DNA from: UBA1672 sp964352665
Lineage (GTDB): Bacteria; Pseudomonadota; Alphaproteobacteria; Micavibrionales; Micavibrionaceae
NCBI GenBank assembly: GCA_964352665.1
Contig: CAYGSJ010000001.1
Coordinates: 440,982-504,981, forward strand
Length of the DNA stretch: 64,000 bases
Direction: 5' to 3'
Position numbers and translations under genes: made by a program. Of the stretch, positions 29,198 to 38,156 are shown piece after piece. Positions within the stretch are counted from its first letter, which is position 1, and every line of letters begins with the position of its first letter. Under the pieces are notes generated by a model that saw only the letters and a program-made list of their open reading frames with translations, had not been told where the DNA came from and did no database searches.

Positions 29198-30502
29198 ATG
29201 AACGAATTACAGAAAAGATTACGTTTTTATTCAGGCCTGCCGTTATTGCTTGTCATTATGGCCTCATTTTTCCTGCATGGCTGCGGCGGCGGATCCTCAG
29301 GATATAATAATCCATGGGTTATGCCTTCCGATGCTGCGCCCGCGGCCGAAGTGCCAAACGACCTTTCTGTTGCCTCTGTTGAAAAGCACACTCTGGAAGC
29401 CCCGGCAAATGGAACAAGTCAGCCCGGCTCCCCCCCTGTGCGTGTTGCTATCCTTCTGCCACTAAGCGGTCCGAATGCAAAACTTGGTGAGTCCATGTTG
29501 AATGCGGCGCAAATGGCTCTGTTTGATGTAGGCGGCGATTCCTTTGAATTAATGCCAAAAGATACGATGGGCACACCTGACGGCGCGCGTAATGCGGCGC
29601 ATGCGGCTGTACGCGATGGTGCAGCCCTGGTTCTGGGCCCTGTCTTTTCTCCTTCTGTAAAAGCTGCCCGTCAGGTTACACAAAGTGCGAATATTAATAT
29701 GATTGCCTTTTCAACGGATTGGACCTTGGCAAATTATAGAACTTTTCTCATCGGCTTCCTTCCCTTTGATCAGGTAGAGCGCGTTACGCGTTATGCATCA
29801 CGATCCGGATTCAGGCGGATTGGCGTTCTTAGCCCCGAAGATAGCTACGGAAATGCAGTCGTATCTGCCTATCGTGCAATTTCAAGAGATGCCGGTGTTG
29901 TGAACTCGCGTGTTGAACGCTTTTCTCCTGATGGAAAAGATATAAGCATCATTATTCGCAAATTTTCGGATTATGATGCGCGACAATCCGCACAAGACAA
30001 ACATGGACCACCTTTCGATGCTGTCTTAATGCCTGTAGGCAGCACAATGGCCAGACAGCTCAGCTCCTTCCTAAACCATTATGATTTGCCACCGGATCAG
30101 GTTAAGCGACTAGGCACGGGCCTCATGGATGACATTTCTCTGGCCACCGATAAATCGCTTGCCGGCGCATGGTTCGCTGCTCCCTCTCCAAAAACGAGAG
30201 GGAAATTCGAGCGTCGTTTTAAAAATACATATGGCGTAGGGCCATTACGAATCTCATCTCTGGCCTATGATGCAACAGCATTGGCCGCTATTCTTGCGCG
30301 GGCTGGTGTAACCCAGACAGGAAAGCCTGCCTTTGATCAACGCTCTATCTCTAACCCTAATGGATTTTCAGGTGTTGATGGCATATTTCGTTTCAGATCA
30401 GACGGCATCGTAGAGCGTGGCCTTGCCGTCCTTGAATATAGAAACGGTGCAATTGTCGAAATTGATCCGGCACCCAGAACATTCCAAAGAAGTGGCTACT
30501 AA
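29198..30502 (+). CDS. Penicillin-binding protein activator LpoA-like lipoprotein (YraM C-terminal fold)
   Basis: Outer-membrane lipoprotein with a periplasmic-binding-protein fold of the LpoA C-terminal type. The lipobox LHGC gives Cys at about residue 29, followed by a Gly/Ser linker. The fold begins at about residue 82 (VRVAILLPLSGPNAKLGESM) and shows ALVLGPVFSPSVKAARQV and RRIGVLSPEDSYGNAV. It lacks the N-terminal TPR domain of E. coli LpoA, as is usual in alphaproteobacteria. Activation of a class A PBP is inferred from the family. It is divergent from rsmI. Confidence 0.85.
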   Translation: MNELQKRLRFYSGLPLLLVIMASFFLHGCGGGSSGYNNPWVMPSDAAPAAEVPNDLSVASVEKHTLEAPANGTSQPGSPPVRVAILLPLSGPNAKLGESMLNAAQMALFDVGGDSFELMPKDTMGTPDGARNAAHAAVRDGAALVLGPVFSPSVKAARQVTQSANINMIAFSTDWTLANYRTFLIGFLPFDQVERVTRYASRSGFRRIGVLSPEDSYGNAVVSAYRAISRDAGVVNSRVERFSPDGKDISIIIRKFSDYDARQSAQDKHGPPFDAVLMPVGSTMARQLSSFLNHYDLPPDQVKRLGTGLMDDISLATDKSLAGAWFAAPSPKTRGKFERRFKNTYGVGPLRISSLAYDATALAAILARAGVTQTGKPAFDQRSISNPNGFSGVDGIFRFRSDGIVERGLAVLEYRNGAIVEIDPAPRTFQRSGY

Positions 30503-30511
30503 AAGTACAAT

Positions 30512-30895
30512 ATGACCCAACGCTGTAAAAAACAGATCGTAGCTGGTATCGCACTTCTAGCGATGGGTTTGTCTTTCCTTTCGCAGGTGACGCCTTTGTG
30601 GCTGAAACGGGTGGAAGGGAAAGCCCTTCTTATATGTACCACCTTTGGAATCGAACAAATTATAATTGATGAAAACGGGAACAAAATTCCTGCGCCTATC
30701 AAGCTGGCAAAAAACCATTGTGTGATGTGCCTGAATGCATCGAATAATTTGGCTCTTATTACACAGTTTGATAAAGATGACTTGTTACCCTCGCGCAAGA
30801 TAAGCGCTATTGTCTGGCGGCCGGATACTGCTCTTTCCAAACACCTGTCCACTCGTCTTGCCCATGCAATACGCGCCCCCCCGGTGAACACCTGA
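30512..30895 (+). CDS. Small DUF2946-like secreted/membrane protein, probably metal-related
   Basis: 127 residues with an N-terminal hydrophobic segment (residues 9-28) and a later HCVMCLNA motif (about 70-77). That HCxxC pattern after a signal-like segment resembles DUF2946 proteins, which often lie beside copper-handling genes. The start is nine bases after the lpoA-like stop. A Met-rich outer-membrane protein follows 43 bases later. The assignment is tentative; the function is not known. Confidence 0.6.
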   Translation: MTQRCKKQIVAGIALLAMGLSFLSQVTPLWLKRVEGKALLICTTFGIEQIIIDENGNKIPAPIKLAKNHCVMCLNASNNLALITQFDKDDLLPSRKISAIVWRPDTALSKHLSTRLAHAIRAPPVNT

Positions 30896-30938
30896 AAACC
30901 AAAAATAAATAATCAATTTTAAATTTCAGGAGTTCACT

Positions 30939-32015
30939 ATGAACACATTTTATAAAACTTGCCTTTTGGCAGGTATCTTTACTTTTATGTCCTCTACAAA
31001 TGTAAAAGCCGAGGACATACATAACCACCAAGACTTTACAACAAGCACCCCCATAGCCGTCATGGGCGACCATATCCATGATAAAGGGGACTGGATGGTA
31101 TCTTACCGTTTCAACCGTATGCATATGCAAGGGAATAGAAGCGGCACAGATAGCCTTTCTCCCGAGGAAATTGTAACTACTGTTTCCAATCCTTATGGGC
31201 CACCTGCAACGCTGCGCGTTGTCCCGACGCAGATGGATATGGATATGCATATGTTTGGGGGTATGTACGGTGTGACAGAAAAACTTACCCTTATGGCCAT
31301 GGCTATGTATATGCAAAAAGAAATGGACCACGTCACTTTTGCTGGTGGTGCAGGCACAACCGTATTGGGTAACTTTACGACCAAGTCCAGTGGTTGGGGC
31401 GATTCATCCGTAACAGGTATTTACAAACTTTACGAAACGGATAAACACTCCGTCAGCGCAAGCCTTGGTGTTAGTCTCCCGACCGGATCAATTAAAGAGC
31501 AACACGATGTTCTGGCACCTACCGGTGCTACCCCCGTTCTGCGCTTACCTTATGCCATGCAGCTTGGCTCGGGGACATGGGATGCACTGCCGGGGCTAAC
31601 CTATACTGGCCACGATGATAAACTTTCATGGGGGGCACAGTACAAGGGCACCCTCAGACTGGAAAGCGAGAACAGCCAAGGATATAGATGGGGCAATAAA
31701 CACGCCCTCTATGTATGGGGCGGGTACGAGGCATCGGATCATATCTCTGTAAACGCCACGGCTAATCTGGAAACCCAAGAAAAGATTAAAGGCCGTGATA
31801 CGTCTATTGCTGCTCCTGTGCAAACAGCAAACCCCGAAAACTATGGCGGAGACATTATTGAGCTTGGCGGCGGGCTTACTTTCAGGCCCGAGATTCTATC
31901 TGTAAACAATCTTGAATTAGGGGTGCAAATTTCTGTACCTGTTTATCAGGATTTAAACGGCGTTCAAATGGAACGTGACTGGAATTTAACCACCGGCCTT
32001 AGCTATCGCTTCTAA
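30939..32015 (+). CDS. Outer-membrane beta-barrel protein, Met/His-rich, probably metal-related
   Basis: 358 residues with a signal peptide cleaved near KAEDIHNH (about residue 25). The rest alternates short strands and turns and ends in a terminal Phe (GLSYRF), as outer-membrane barrels do. It resembles the MetA-pathway/transporter-like barrel family. An early region contains DKGDWMVSYRFNRMHMQG and QMDMDMHMFGGMYG, a Met- and His-rich stretch typical of copper proteins. GGAG lies eight bases before the ATG, and a strong terminator follows. Together with the DUF2946-like gene this looks like a small copper-response unit; that is inference. Confidence 0.72.
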   Translation: MNTFYKTCLLAGIFTFMSSTNVKAEDIHNHQDFTTSTPIAVMGDHIHDKGDWMVSYRFNRMHMQGNRSGTDSLSPEEIVTTVSNPYGPPATLRVVPTQMDMDMHMFGGMYGVTEKLTLMAMAMYMQKEMDHVTFAGGAGTTVLGNFTTKSSGWGDSSVTGIYKLYETDKHSVSASLGVSLPTGSIKEQHDVLAPTGATPVLRLPYAMQLGSGTWDALPGLTYTGHDDKLSWGAQYKGTLRLESENSQGYRWGNKHALYVWGGYEASDHISVNATANLETQEKIKGRDTSIAAPVQTANPENYGGDIIELGGGLTFRPEILSVNNLELGVQISVPVYQDLNGVQMERDWNLTTGLSYRF

Positions 32016-32024
32016 ATCAAATCA

Positions 32025-32073
32025 GGACGCGCCGATTCGTTTTCGTCGAAACGATCAGGCGCGTCTCCCTTTA
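32025..32073 (+). terminator. Intrinsic terminator after the outer-membrane protein gene
   Basis: Long hairpin: outer stem GACGCGCC/GGCGCGTC (32026-32033 and 32058-32065) with an inner GAT.CGTTT/AAACGATC stem around a small loop. It is followed by TCCCTTTATAT, a modest T-rich tail. Confidence 0.75.
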
Positions 32074-32303
32074 TATAGGAAATATTTCCTGTGAATAAAA
32101 CATAACATTAATTACCAATTTTCTATACCTATCCCCCTAAAATTAAACAATTTTATAAATATGATACGGAATATACAAAAAAACAAAGGCACCCTCTTGT
32201 CAAAAGTTTTAAAATAATGCATAGAGTCTATATCCTAATACGACACGATAAGTTTTCAATGAGTATCAGCACCCGAGCCATGTGGTGTTGAAGGAGGGGA
32301 AAA

Positions 32304-32900
32304 ATGGAAAATGCAGCCGTTAAAAAGGGTCGTCCACGCAGTGAGAAATCACGTCGGGCTATCCTGAACGCAACAAACAAACTTTTGCTTCAAACATCTG
32401 TGCAAGAGCTCAGTATCGAATCAATTGCCAAAAAAGCAAAAGTTGGTAAGACGACTATTTATCGCTGGTGGCCTAACAAAACCGCAGTGGTAATGGATGC
32501 TTTGGCGAATCAGCCGGGGATGCAGACACCTCTGCCCACGGCAAGCAGCCACAAAGAAGCAATTCTTATGCAGATTGATAAGCTCATCCGCCTGGTTGAT
32601 AGCAATAACGGACAAACTATTGCGCAATTGTTTAGTGAAGCACAGGCCAGCGAAGTCTCTCTTAACATTTTCAAGGACAACCTTTTAGAGCCCCTTATGG
32701 ATGCCATACGTTACAGCATCGAAGAAGGGCAGAGAAATGGCGAGTTCAGAGATGATATTGATGTATCAATGGCCGCCGACATTATGTGCGGGCCTATTTT
32801 CTTTCGTCTCATGGCACACCCGAATGATCTGGATGATTTATTCCGCACGAACTATCCGGGTGAAGCAATGAAGATACTGAAAAAATCAAACGCAAATTAA
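32304..32900 (+). CDS. TetR/AcrR-family transcriptional regulator
   Basis: 198 residues. The N-terminal helix-turn-helix is clear: [20 protein letters not shown], then [20 protein letters not shown] at about residues 38-57. The C-terminal ligand-binding part ([10 protein letters not shown] onward) resembles the TetR_C_11 group. GGAGGGGAAAA precedes the ATG. The ligand and targets cannot be read. The upstream 230 bases hold no convincing long palindrome, and no efflux gene is adjacent. Confidence 0.9.
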   Translation: MENAAVKKGRPRSEKSRRAILNATNKLLLQTSVQELSIESIAKKAKVGKTTIYRWWPNKTAVVMDALANQPGMQTPLPTASSHKEAILMQIDKLIRLVDSNNGQTIAQLFSEAQASEVSLNIFKDNLLEPLMDAIRYSIEEGQRNGEFRDDIDVSMAADIMCGPIFFRLMAHPNDLDDLFRTNYPGEAMKILKKSNAN

Positions 32901-32992
32901 TGTTAGATAAAGTTTAAAACCCTATGGGGGGAGCTTGAGTTTACTCAACGCTCCCCTTAGTTTATGTGTAGAAAAGAATTTTAAGGACGCAA

Positions 32993-35116
32993 ATGACACA
33001 AGCAGCTGACTCCTATCAAAACGACATAGAAGAATGCGAAGCCCTACTCTCGGAGGGGCATGTTCAAGACGCGCTGCAAAAATACAAGAATGTGATGAGC
33101 GGTGCGCCGGAAGAATATCACCTCTGGGTAAACTACGCATCGTTTCTTAATCGCTGCGGACAATATGCAGATGCTGTTTCAATTTGCCAAAAAGCAAACG
33201 AAATACAGCCCAGCGCCGAAGGGTACCACAATCTGGGGACCACTTATCAAAAGTTAGGCAAAATTGATGAGGCGATAGAGGCGCTTAAAAAAGCAATTCA
33301 CTTCAACCGCAATTTTACACACTCGCACAACGACCTTGCGATCTGTTTTGCGATCAAGAGAAACAATGAGCGTGCAATCGATCACATGCAAATTGTAACC
33401 ACCATGCAACCTGACAATCAGCGTGCATGGCATGATCTTGCGCGCCTGCGTCTTAATGCAAAACGGTATCACGAAGCCCTGAGCGCCTGTCGCAAGGCTC
33501 TTGAACTCGACCCGTCAAAGGGGATTACGATCGGGTTATTTTCGCGCATATTCTTTATGTGTCAGGATTTTGATACCAACAGCCAGCTTGTTGATGACGC
33601 CACGGCATGCCTAAAATCAGACGACAGCGACCCGAATATGCTAAAAGTGATTACGCACGGCCTTTTCTTTAACCAGCCTGTTGTCAAAACTCTGGTTGAG
33701 CAAGTAGAGGATTACAAGTTCACAAATTTTGAAGCTTTACTCGCCGACCCATCCTTGAACTGGGTTATCCTGAATCATCCTCTTTTTGTTGAAATGCTCA
33801 GAAAAATAGAGACCGCCAATATTGATCTTGAATTTATGTTCACGGCGTTGCGCTATCACTTTCTTGATTTAATCACGCGAGAGGAAATATCCAAACTCCC
33901 CTGGCCAGAACCTTTAACCTTTATAAGCGCCCTCGCATGTCAGTGTTATTTGAACGAATATGTGTTTTTTGAATCCGAAGACGAAATAGCAATGATTGAA
34001 ACACTGGAGGAAAAAATAAAGTCCTCCAAAAATCCTGACCCCTACGACATCGCCATTTTAGGATGTTATCGTCCCCTACACAAAGTTTCAGATATTAAAA
34101 AAATCATAGATAAAGCTGAAACTGATAACGCTGATTTTTCAGTGCTCGTCACAGTTCAGGTGGATGAGCCACTAGAAGAACAAGAGATAAAAGATTCCCT
34201 GCCGGAGCTCACTACCATTGACGATGACATCTCACAACTTGTGAAACAGCAATATGAGGAAAACCCATACCCACGGTGGGTACAGGTCAGCACCCTACCC
34301 CCAGCGCCTTTTATTGACTTCATGGTGTATAGTCTTCCCTTTTTAGATCGCTCGGGATTTAAAAACCTTAATGCAGAGGCCCCTAGTGTTTTAATTGCGG
34401 GGTGCGGAACAGGAAAGCAAATCGCCTATATCGTTAATACACATTTATATTCCGAGATTACCGCAGTAGACATCAGCACATCCAGTCTGGCCTACGCCAA
34501 ACGCCAGTGCGATAAAAAAGGATTTCAAAATGTTACCTTTGGTATTGCAGATATCCTGAAGCTTGATGATCTGGATAAAACGTTTGATTTGATCGCCTGC
34601 ACGGGGGTTCTTCATCACATGAACGATCCGCTGGAAGGTTTGAAATCGCTTGAGCGACGCCTAAAACCCGGCGGATTTATGCAGCTTGCTCTGTACAGCG
34701 AAATCGCACGCGCCTCCATTGTCGCATCGCGTAAACTGATCACCGAAAGAGGATATGACCACGATACACAAGGTATTCGCGCGTGCCGGGAATATATCAA
34801 GACCCTTCCGCCGTCTCACGAAATTTATCCAGTGATGAACTCTGTTGATTTTTTCACCACATCGATGTGCCGAGATCTTATCTTTCACTTTCAGGAACAC
34901 CGCTATACCTGCTTGCAACTTAAAGAGATGCTTGATGAAGTCGGGCTCGAATTCCTGGGGTTTTACTTTACCAATCAGGATACCTATCAGCGCTTTTCAG
35001 AATCTTATCCAGATGATCCTTACGGCCTTGATCTTGATAACTGGCATGAGTTTGAAAAACAAAATCCGGAAATATTTAAAGAGATGTATCAGTTCTGGGT
35101 CCAGAAACCTGCATAA
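32993..35116 (+). CDS. TPR protein fused to class I SAM-dependent methyltransferase
   Basis: 707 residues in two parts. Residues 10-190 hold about five TPR repeats (EGYHNLGTTYQKLGKIDEAIEALKKA is the clearest, here given in part: YHNLGTTYQKLG). A middle region of about 220 residues is unassigned. The C-terminal third (from QQYEENPYPRW near residue 419) is a methyltransferase with SAM motif VLIAGCGTGKQIAYI and the catalytic-core stretch LIACTGVLHHMNDPL. Many alphaproteobacteria carry such TPR-methyltransferases; the substrate is unknown. AAGGA lies six bases before the ATG. Confidence 0.88.
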   Translation: MTQAADSYQNDIEECEALLSEGHVQDALQKYKNVMSGAPEEYHLWVNYASFLNRCGQYADAVSICQKANEIQPSAEGYHNLGTTYQKLGKIDEAIEALKKAIHFNRNFTHSHNDLAICFAIKRNNERAIDHMQIVTTMQPDNQRAWHDLARLRLNAKRYHEALSACRKALELDPSKGITIGLFSRIFFMCQDFDTNSQLVDDATACLKSDDSDPNMLKVITHGLFFNQPVVKTLVEQVEDYKFTNFEALLADPSLNWVILNHPLFVEMLRKIETANIDLEFMFTALRYHFLDLITREEISKLPWPEPLTFISALACQCYLNEYVFFESEDEIAMIETLEEKIKSSKNPDPYDIAILGCYRPLHKVSDIKKIIDKAETDNADFSVLVTVQVDEPLEEQEIKDSLPELTTIDDDISQLVKQQYEENPYPRWVQVSTLPPAPFIDFMVYSLPFLDRSGFKNLNAEAPSVLIAGCGTGKQIAYIVNTHLYSEITAVDISTSSLAYAKRQCDKKGFQNVTFGIADILKLDDLDKTFDLIACTGVLHHMNDPLEGLKSLERRLKPGGFMQLALYSEIARASIVASRKLITERGYDHDTQGIRACREYIKTLPPSHEIYPVMNSVDFFTTSMCRDLIFHFQEHRYTCLQLKEMLDEVGLEFLGFYFTNQDTYQRFSESYPDDPYGLDLDNWHEFEKQNPEIFKEMYQFWVQKPA

Positions 35117-35177
35117 ATTTAGCAGAATTCTTTCCTATCCTATTGGCTTAGCATAACAAATAAAGTATGCTTCACGC

Positions 35178-36473
35178 ATGATAGAAGGTTTTGAAAATTT
35201 TGATCCAATTTCTTTTTTTCAAGGAATTATTGGCTGGTTTGCAGGCTATTTGTTGGATAACAACACCCTGTATCAGGGATATATCATAGCGCTAGCCACT
35301 GTGTTTGGTCTGGTTGCTTACAGGTTTTTGAAACGCCACGTCCAAAATTTTATAGATAATAATGAACTCCCGATCCGCGTAAAACACGTGGCACACAACC
35401 TTCGACGCCTACTGTTTCCATTTATAACACTGGCCTTCATGTTTTTGATGTCAGAGATTGCTGCCTCTGAAATTGTCGGAATTGAAGTCAGGCTGGTCAA
35501 CGGCATCATGAAAGTTATTTTTGCATGGATCGTAATCCGTATTTTTGTTCAGTTTATTGAAAACAACGCTGTTAGAAATATTTTTGCTTTTGGCATATGG
35601 GCGGTTGCTGCCCTCAGTATCTTCGGCATGCTTGACCATGCCCGCGAGATTTTAAACGCCATCGGATTTACAATTGGTGATGTCAGGCTTTCGGCATTGG
35701 CAGTGATTAAGACCGGTTTCTATCTGTTTGCTCTGCTTTATATGGCCGCCTTGATTTCTGCCTTCGCGGAACGGCGCGTTCTGAAGTCTAAAAGTCTGAC
35801 ACGCTCCTCACAGGTTTTGATATCCAAAATCATGCGCGTGGTTCTTATTGTCTTTGCGCTTCTGATTGGCATATCGAGCTCGGGTATTGACTGGTCGCTT
35901 TTCGCGGTCTTTGGTGGTGCGATCGGCCTTGGTATTGGTTTTGGATTACAAAAGGGAATCTCCAATCTTTTCTCGGGAATCCTTCTCCTGCTTGACCGTT
36001 CTATTGAGCCAGGAAATGTAATCGAACTTGAAAACGGAACGTTCGGGTGGGTTAACCATATGGCTGCGCGTTATACCGAAATTGTAACACGGGATAACAA
36101 ATCATTTCTGATACCAAACGAAGAGTTCATTACACAGCGCGTGGTCAATTGGAGCCATGGGAATTCTCTTATCCGTATCGAAGTTAAATTTGGCGTTCAC
36201 TATGACTCGAACCCGCATGAGGTTATTGCTGTATGTCAGGAAGCTGCAAAAAACGCACATGACCGTGTTTGCCAATCGCCGGTGCCTTTATGCCATCTTT
36301 CAGAGTTCGGAGACAGCTCAATAAACTTCTCTTTACGTTTCTGGATTTCAGATGCCGAGAAAGGTGTTGCGAATATTCGAAGTGATGTGATGCTCTCGAT
36401 ATGGGACGCATTGAAAGAGAATAACATCTCGATTCCTTACCCACACCGCGAAATATTTATTCATAACTCTTAA
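35178..36473 (+). CDS. MscS-family mechanosensitive ion channel
   Basis: 431 residues with about six N-terminal membrane helices, then the MscS pore helix and beta domain. The signature AVFGGAIGLGIGFGLQKGISN (in part GGAIGLGIGFGLQKG, about residues 252-266) and the soluble stretch FLIPNEEFITQRVVNWSHG are typical. It opens on membrane tension to release solutes. Its stop overlaps the stop of the converging repeat-protein gene by four bases. Confidence 0.92.
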   Translation: MIEGFENFDPISFFQGIIGWFAGYLLDNNTLYQGYIIALATVFGLVAYRFLKRHVQNFIDNNELPIRVKHVAHNLRRLLFPFITLAFMFLMSEIAASEIVGIEVRLVNGIMKVIFAWIVIRIFVQFIENNAVRNIFAFGIWAVAALSIFGMLDHAREILNAIGFTIGDVRLSALAVIKTGFYLFALLYMAALISAFAERRVLKSKSLTRSSQVLISKIMRVVLIVFALLIGISSSGIDWSLFAVFGGAIGLGIGFGLQKGISNLFSGILLLLDRSIEPGNVIELENGTFGWVNHMAARYTEIVTRDNKSFLIPNEEFITQRVVNWSHGNSLIRIEVKFGVHYDSNPHEVIAVCQEAAKNAHDRVCQSPVPLCHLSEFGDSSINFSLRFWISDAEKGVANIRSDVMLSIWDALKENNISIPYPHREIFIHNS

Positions 36474-37414
36474 TTCAGTGGCTCGGGCGCACAATCATCA
36501 CCCTCAGCTGCCCAATTCTCGCCATTACTTAAAGCATCCTCTGCGCCTTCCGCATGATAAACTTTTCCTTGTATATCTGCAGGTAGATCAGCGACCATAC
36601 GCGCAATTTCTTGCCAGTATCCATGTTCCACCAGACCAAAAATCGCGTTATCAGCACACAATACTCTTCGACGCTGGTTTTGGTCTGCATCTCTTAGCTT
36701 CTCCATAACGTCATGCGCTTCTTCAGGCGTTTCCGTTAGGGCGTAGACCGCATTCTTTGCTGCTAACACTGAAAATACTGCATTAGTACTCATAGTATCA
36801 ATATGGTTCCACACCTCTTCACCATATCCCTGCTCCACTAATGATGCCACGGTATCATCCGATGATAGAGCATTGCGTAATTCTGGGGCTCCTAATAGCC
36901 GAACCATATCCATAACCTCTTGACAATGTCCTGCATCTATTAGCCCCGGGATTGCGCCATCAGTAGCAAAAATACGTGCCACATCATCCATATTAGCATC
37001 ACGAATAAAATCCATAATCTCGTCTGCATAACCATGCTCACATAACTCTGAAACCGTACCATCAGATGCATAGATTTGCGCGATCTGTTCATCACGAAGT
37101 GTATTTATAAACCGCATCACCTCTTCTGCAGCACTTTCAGGGTTTTCTGAATGTTCTATAAATCTATGTACTGCGTTGTCACAGGAATACATAAAGACAG
37201 CAAGATCCTTACTGTCATCTGCATCAGTCATAATCAGCGCCTTCATAAAAGCACGTGCCCTGTCGATATCACTCATGAAACGGGCAATACCATCTCTGCT
37301 TTTTACAAGCTCACGAAAAGCATCTAATGCCCTTGGTGATACAACATACTGAACTTGTGGAACGATCGCACCTTCTGAAAAGACTGCGTCAAATTTTCTT
37401 GCTTTATTTGTCAT
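36470..37414 (-). CDS. Unrecognised protein of tandem 34-residue helical repeats
   Basis: 314 residues, acidic, with no signal peptide or membrane segment. Residues 110-299 divide into five repeats of 34, 34, 34, 35 and 34 residues plus a partial sixth. The unit shape is hydrophobic pair, A.D.A...L.E.GY..E(V/I)...I, for example SDGTVSELCEHGYADEIMDF and TDGAIPGLIDAGHCQEVMDM. Each unit should form two helices, so the whole is probably a solenoid for protein binding. The length is that of TPR/PPR units, but the consensus differs from both. No catalytic motif is visible. A C-terminal tail has one Cys (DDCAPEPLN). Confidence 0.8.
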   Translation of the reverse strand: MTNKARKFDAVFSEGAIVPQVQYVVSPRALDAFRELVKSRDGIARFMSDIDRARAFMKALIMTDADDSKDLAVFMYSCDNAVHRFIEHSENPESAAEEVMRFINTLRDEQIAQIYASDGTVSELCEHGYADEIMDFIRDANMDDVARIFATDGAIPGLIDAGHCQEVMDMVRLLGAPELRNALSSDDTVASLVEQGYGEEVWNHIDTMSTNAVFSVLAAKNAVYALTETPEEAHDVMEKLRDADQNQRRRVLCADNAIFGLVEHGYWQEIARMVADLPADIQGKVYHAEGAEDALSNGENWAAEGDDCAPEPLN

Positions 37415-37494
37415 ATTAAACCCGCTTTTTTTACTTAGAGCAAGGTTTTAGAGAAATAGCCTGAAAAAGTCAAATTTATTTTCATAATAACGAC

Positions 37495-37779
37495 CTAGGC
37501 CGGCACATCAACGGCTATACGCTTATCACGCAAGGGACGGACAATTTCTATACAATTGGCATAGACAGGGTGGGATTTGTAGTATTCCAAGGCATCTTCG
37601 CTTGGAAACTCGCCATATACAACGACATCAATATCGTTGGCAATCTTATCAACCTTTGCATTTTTTGTGACCTTGAGGGACCAATCCCCTTCAATTGTTT
37701 CCAACATCTTTAACCCCTGATACATCGCATCGATATCATCGGAGTTTTTTGCATTAAACATTACAATATGCCGGATCAT
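37495..37779 (-). CDS. Dabb-domain (stress-responsive A/B barrel) protein
   Basis: 94-residue protein with the Dabb pattern: MIRHIVMFNAK at the start, VVVYGEFPSEDALEYYKSHP near residue 55 and VRPLRDKR near the end. These small dimeric ferredoxin-like barrels have varied roles. The start at 37779 is preferred over 37803 because TAGGAG lies nine bases upstream, and the longer frame would overlap the ferredoxin stop. It is the third gene of the desulfurase-ferredoxin operon. Confidence 0.85.
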   Translation of the reverse strand: MIRHIVMFNAKNSDDIDAMYQGLKMLETIEGDWSLKVTKNAKVDKIANDIDVVVYGEFPSEDALEYYKSHPVYANCIEIVRPLRDKRIAVDVPA

Positions 37780-37796
37780 TGCTTGCAAACTCCTAC

Positions 37797-38138
37797 CTAC
37801 CAATCTACTTTTGCACCAGGTAAAGCGACAACAAGACCATCCAGATCGCTGCTCATCCTTATCTGACAGCCCAATCGGGAGTATTCGGTCAAATCAAAGG
37901 CAACATCAAGCATGTCTTCCTCTTCATCCGATTTTTCATTGTTATTGGCCTCCACTTTATCCGCCCAGTCAGGATGCACATACATATGACATGTTGCACA
38001 GGCCATCGATCCGCCGCATGCACCTTCGATAACGTCCGAAAACCCGTTATCACGCAAAAGCTCCATAAGAGACCAACCATCTTCTGCGTCTATCTCTTTT
38101 GGTGATCCGTCTTTTTGAATGACTGTAACTTTTGCCAT
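37797..38138 (-). CDS. [2Fe-2S] ferredoxin, adrenodoxin/Fdx type
   Basis: 113-residue electron carrier with four cluster cysteines: C41, C47 and C50 in EGACGGSMACATCHMYV and C90 in RLGCQI. This is the ISC-type ferredoxin pattern. It directly follows a cysteine desulfurase gene (18-base gap), which supports a role in iron-sulfur cluster assembly. Its end nearly touches the Dabb gene. Confidence 0.93.
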   Translation of the reverse strand: MAKVTVIQKDGSPKEIDAEDGWSLMELLRDNGFSDVIEGACGGSMACATCHMYVHPDWADKVEANNNEKSDEEEDMLDVAFDLTEYSRLGCQIRMSSDLDGLVVALPGAKVDW

Positions 38139-38156
38139 TATTATTCCCTTTTTTTA

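Noticed and set aside
32071..32303. TetR operator upstream of the TetR gene
   Set aside because: Only 4-base inverted matches (GATA...TATC) are present; no long palindrome stands out.
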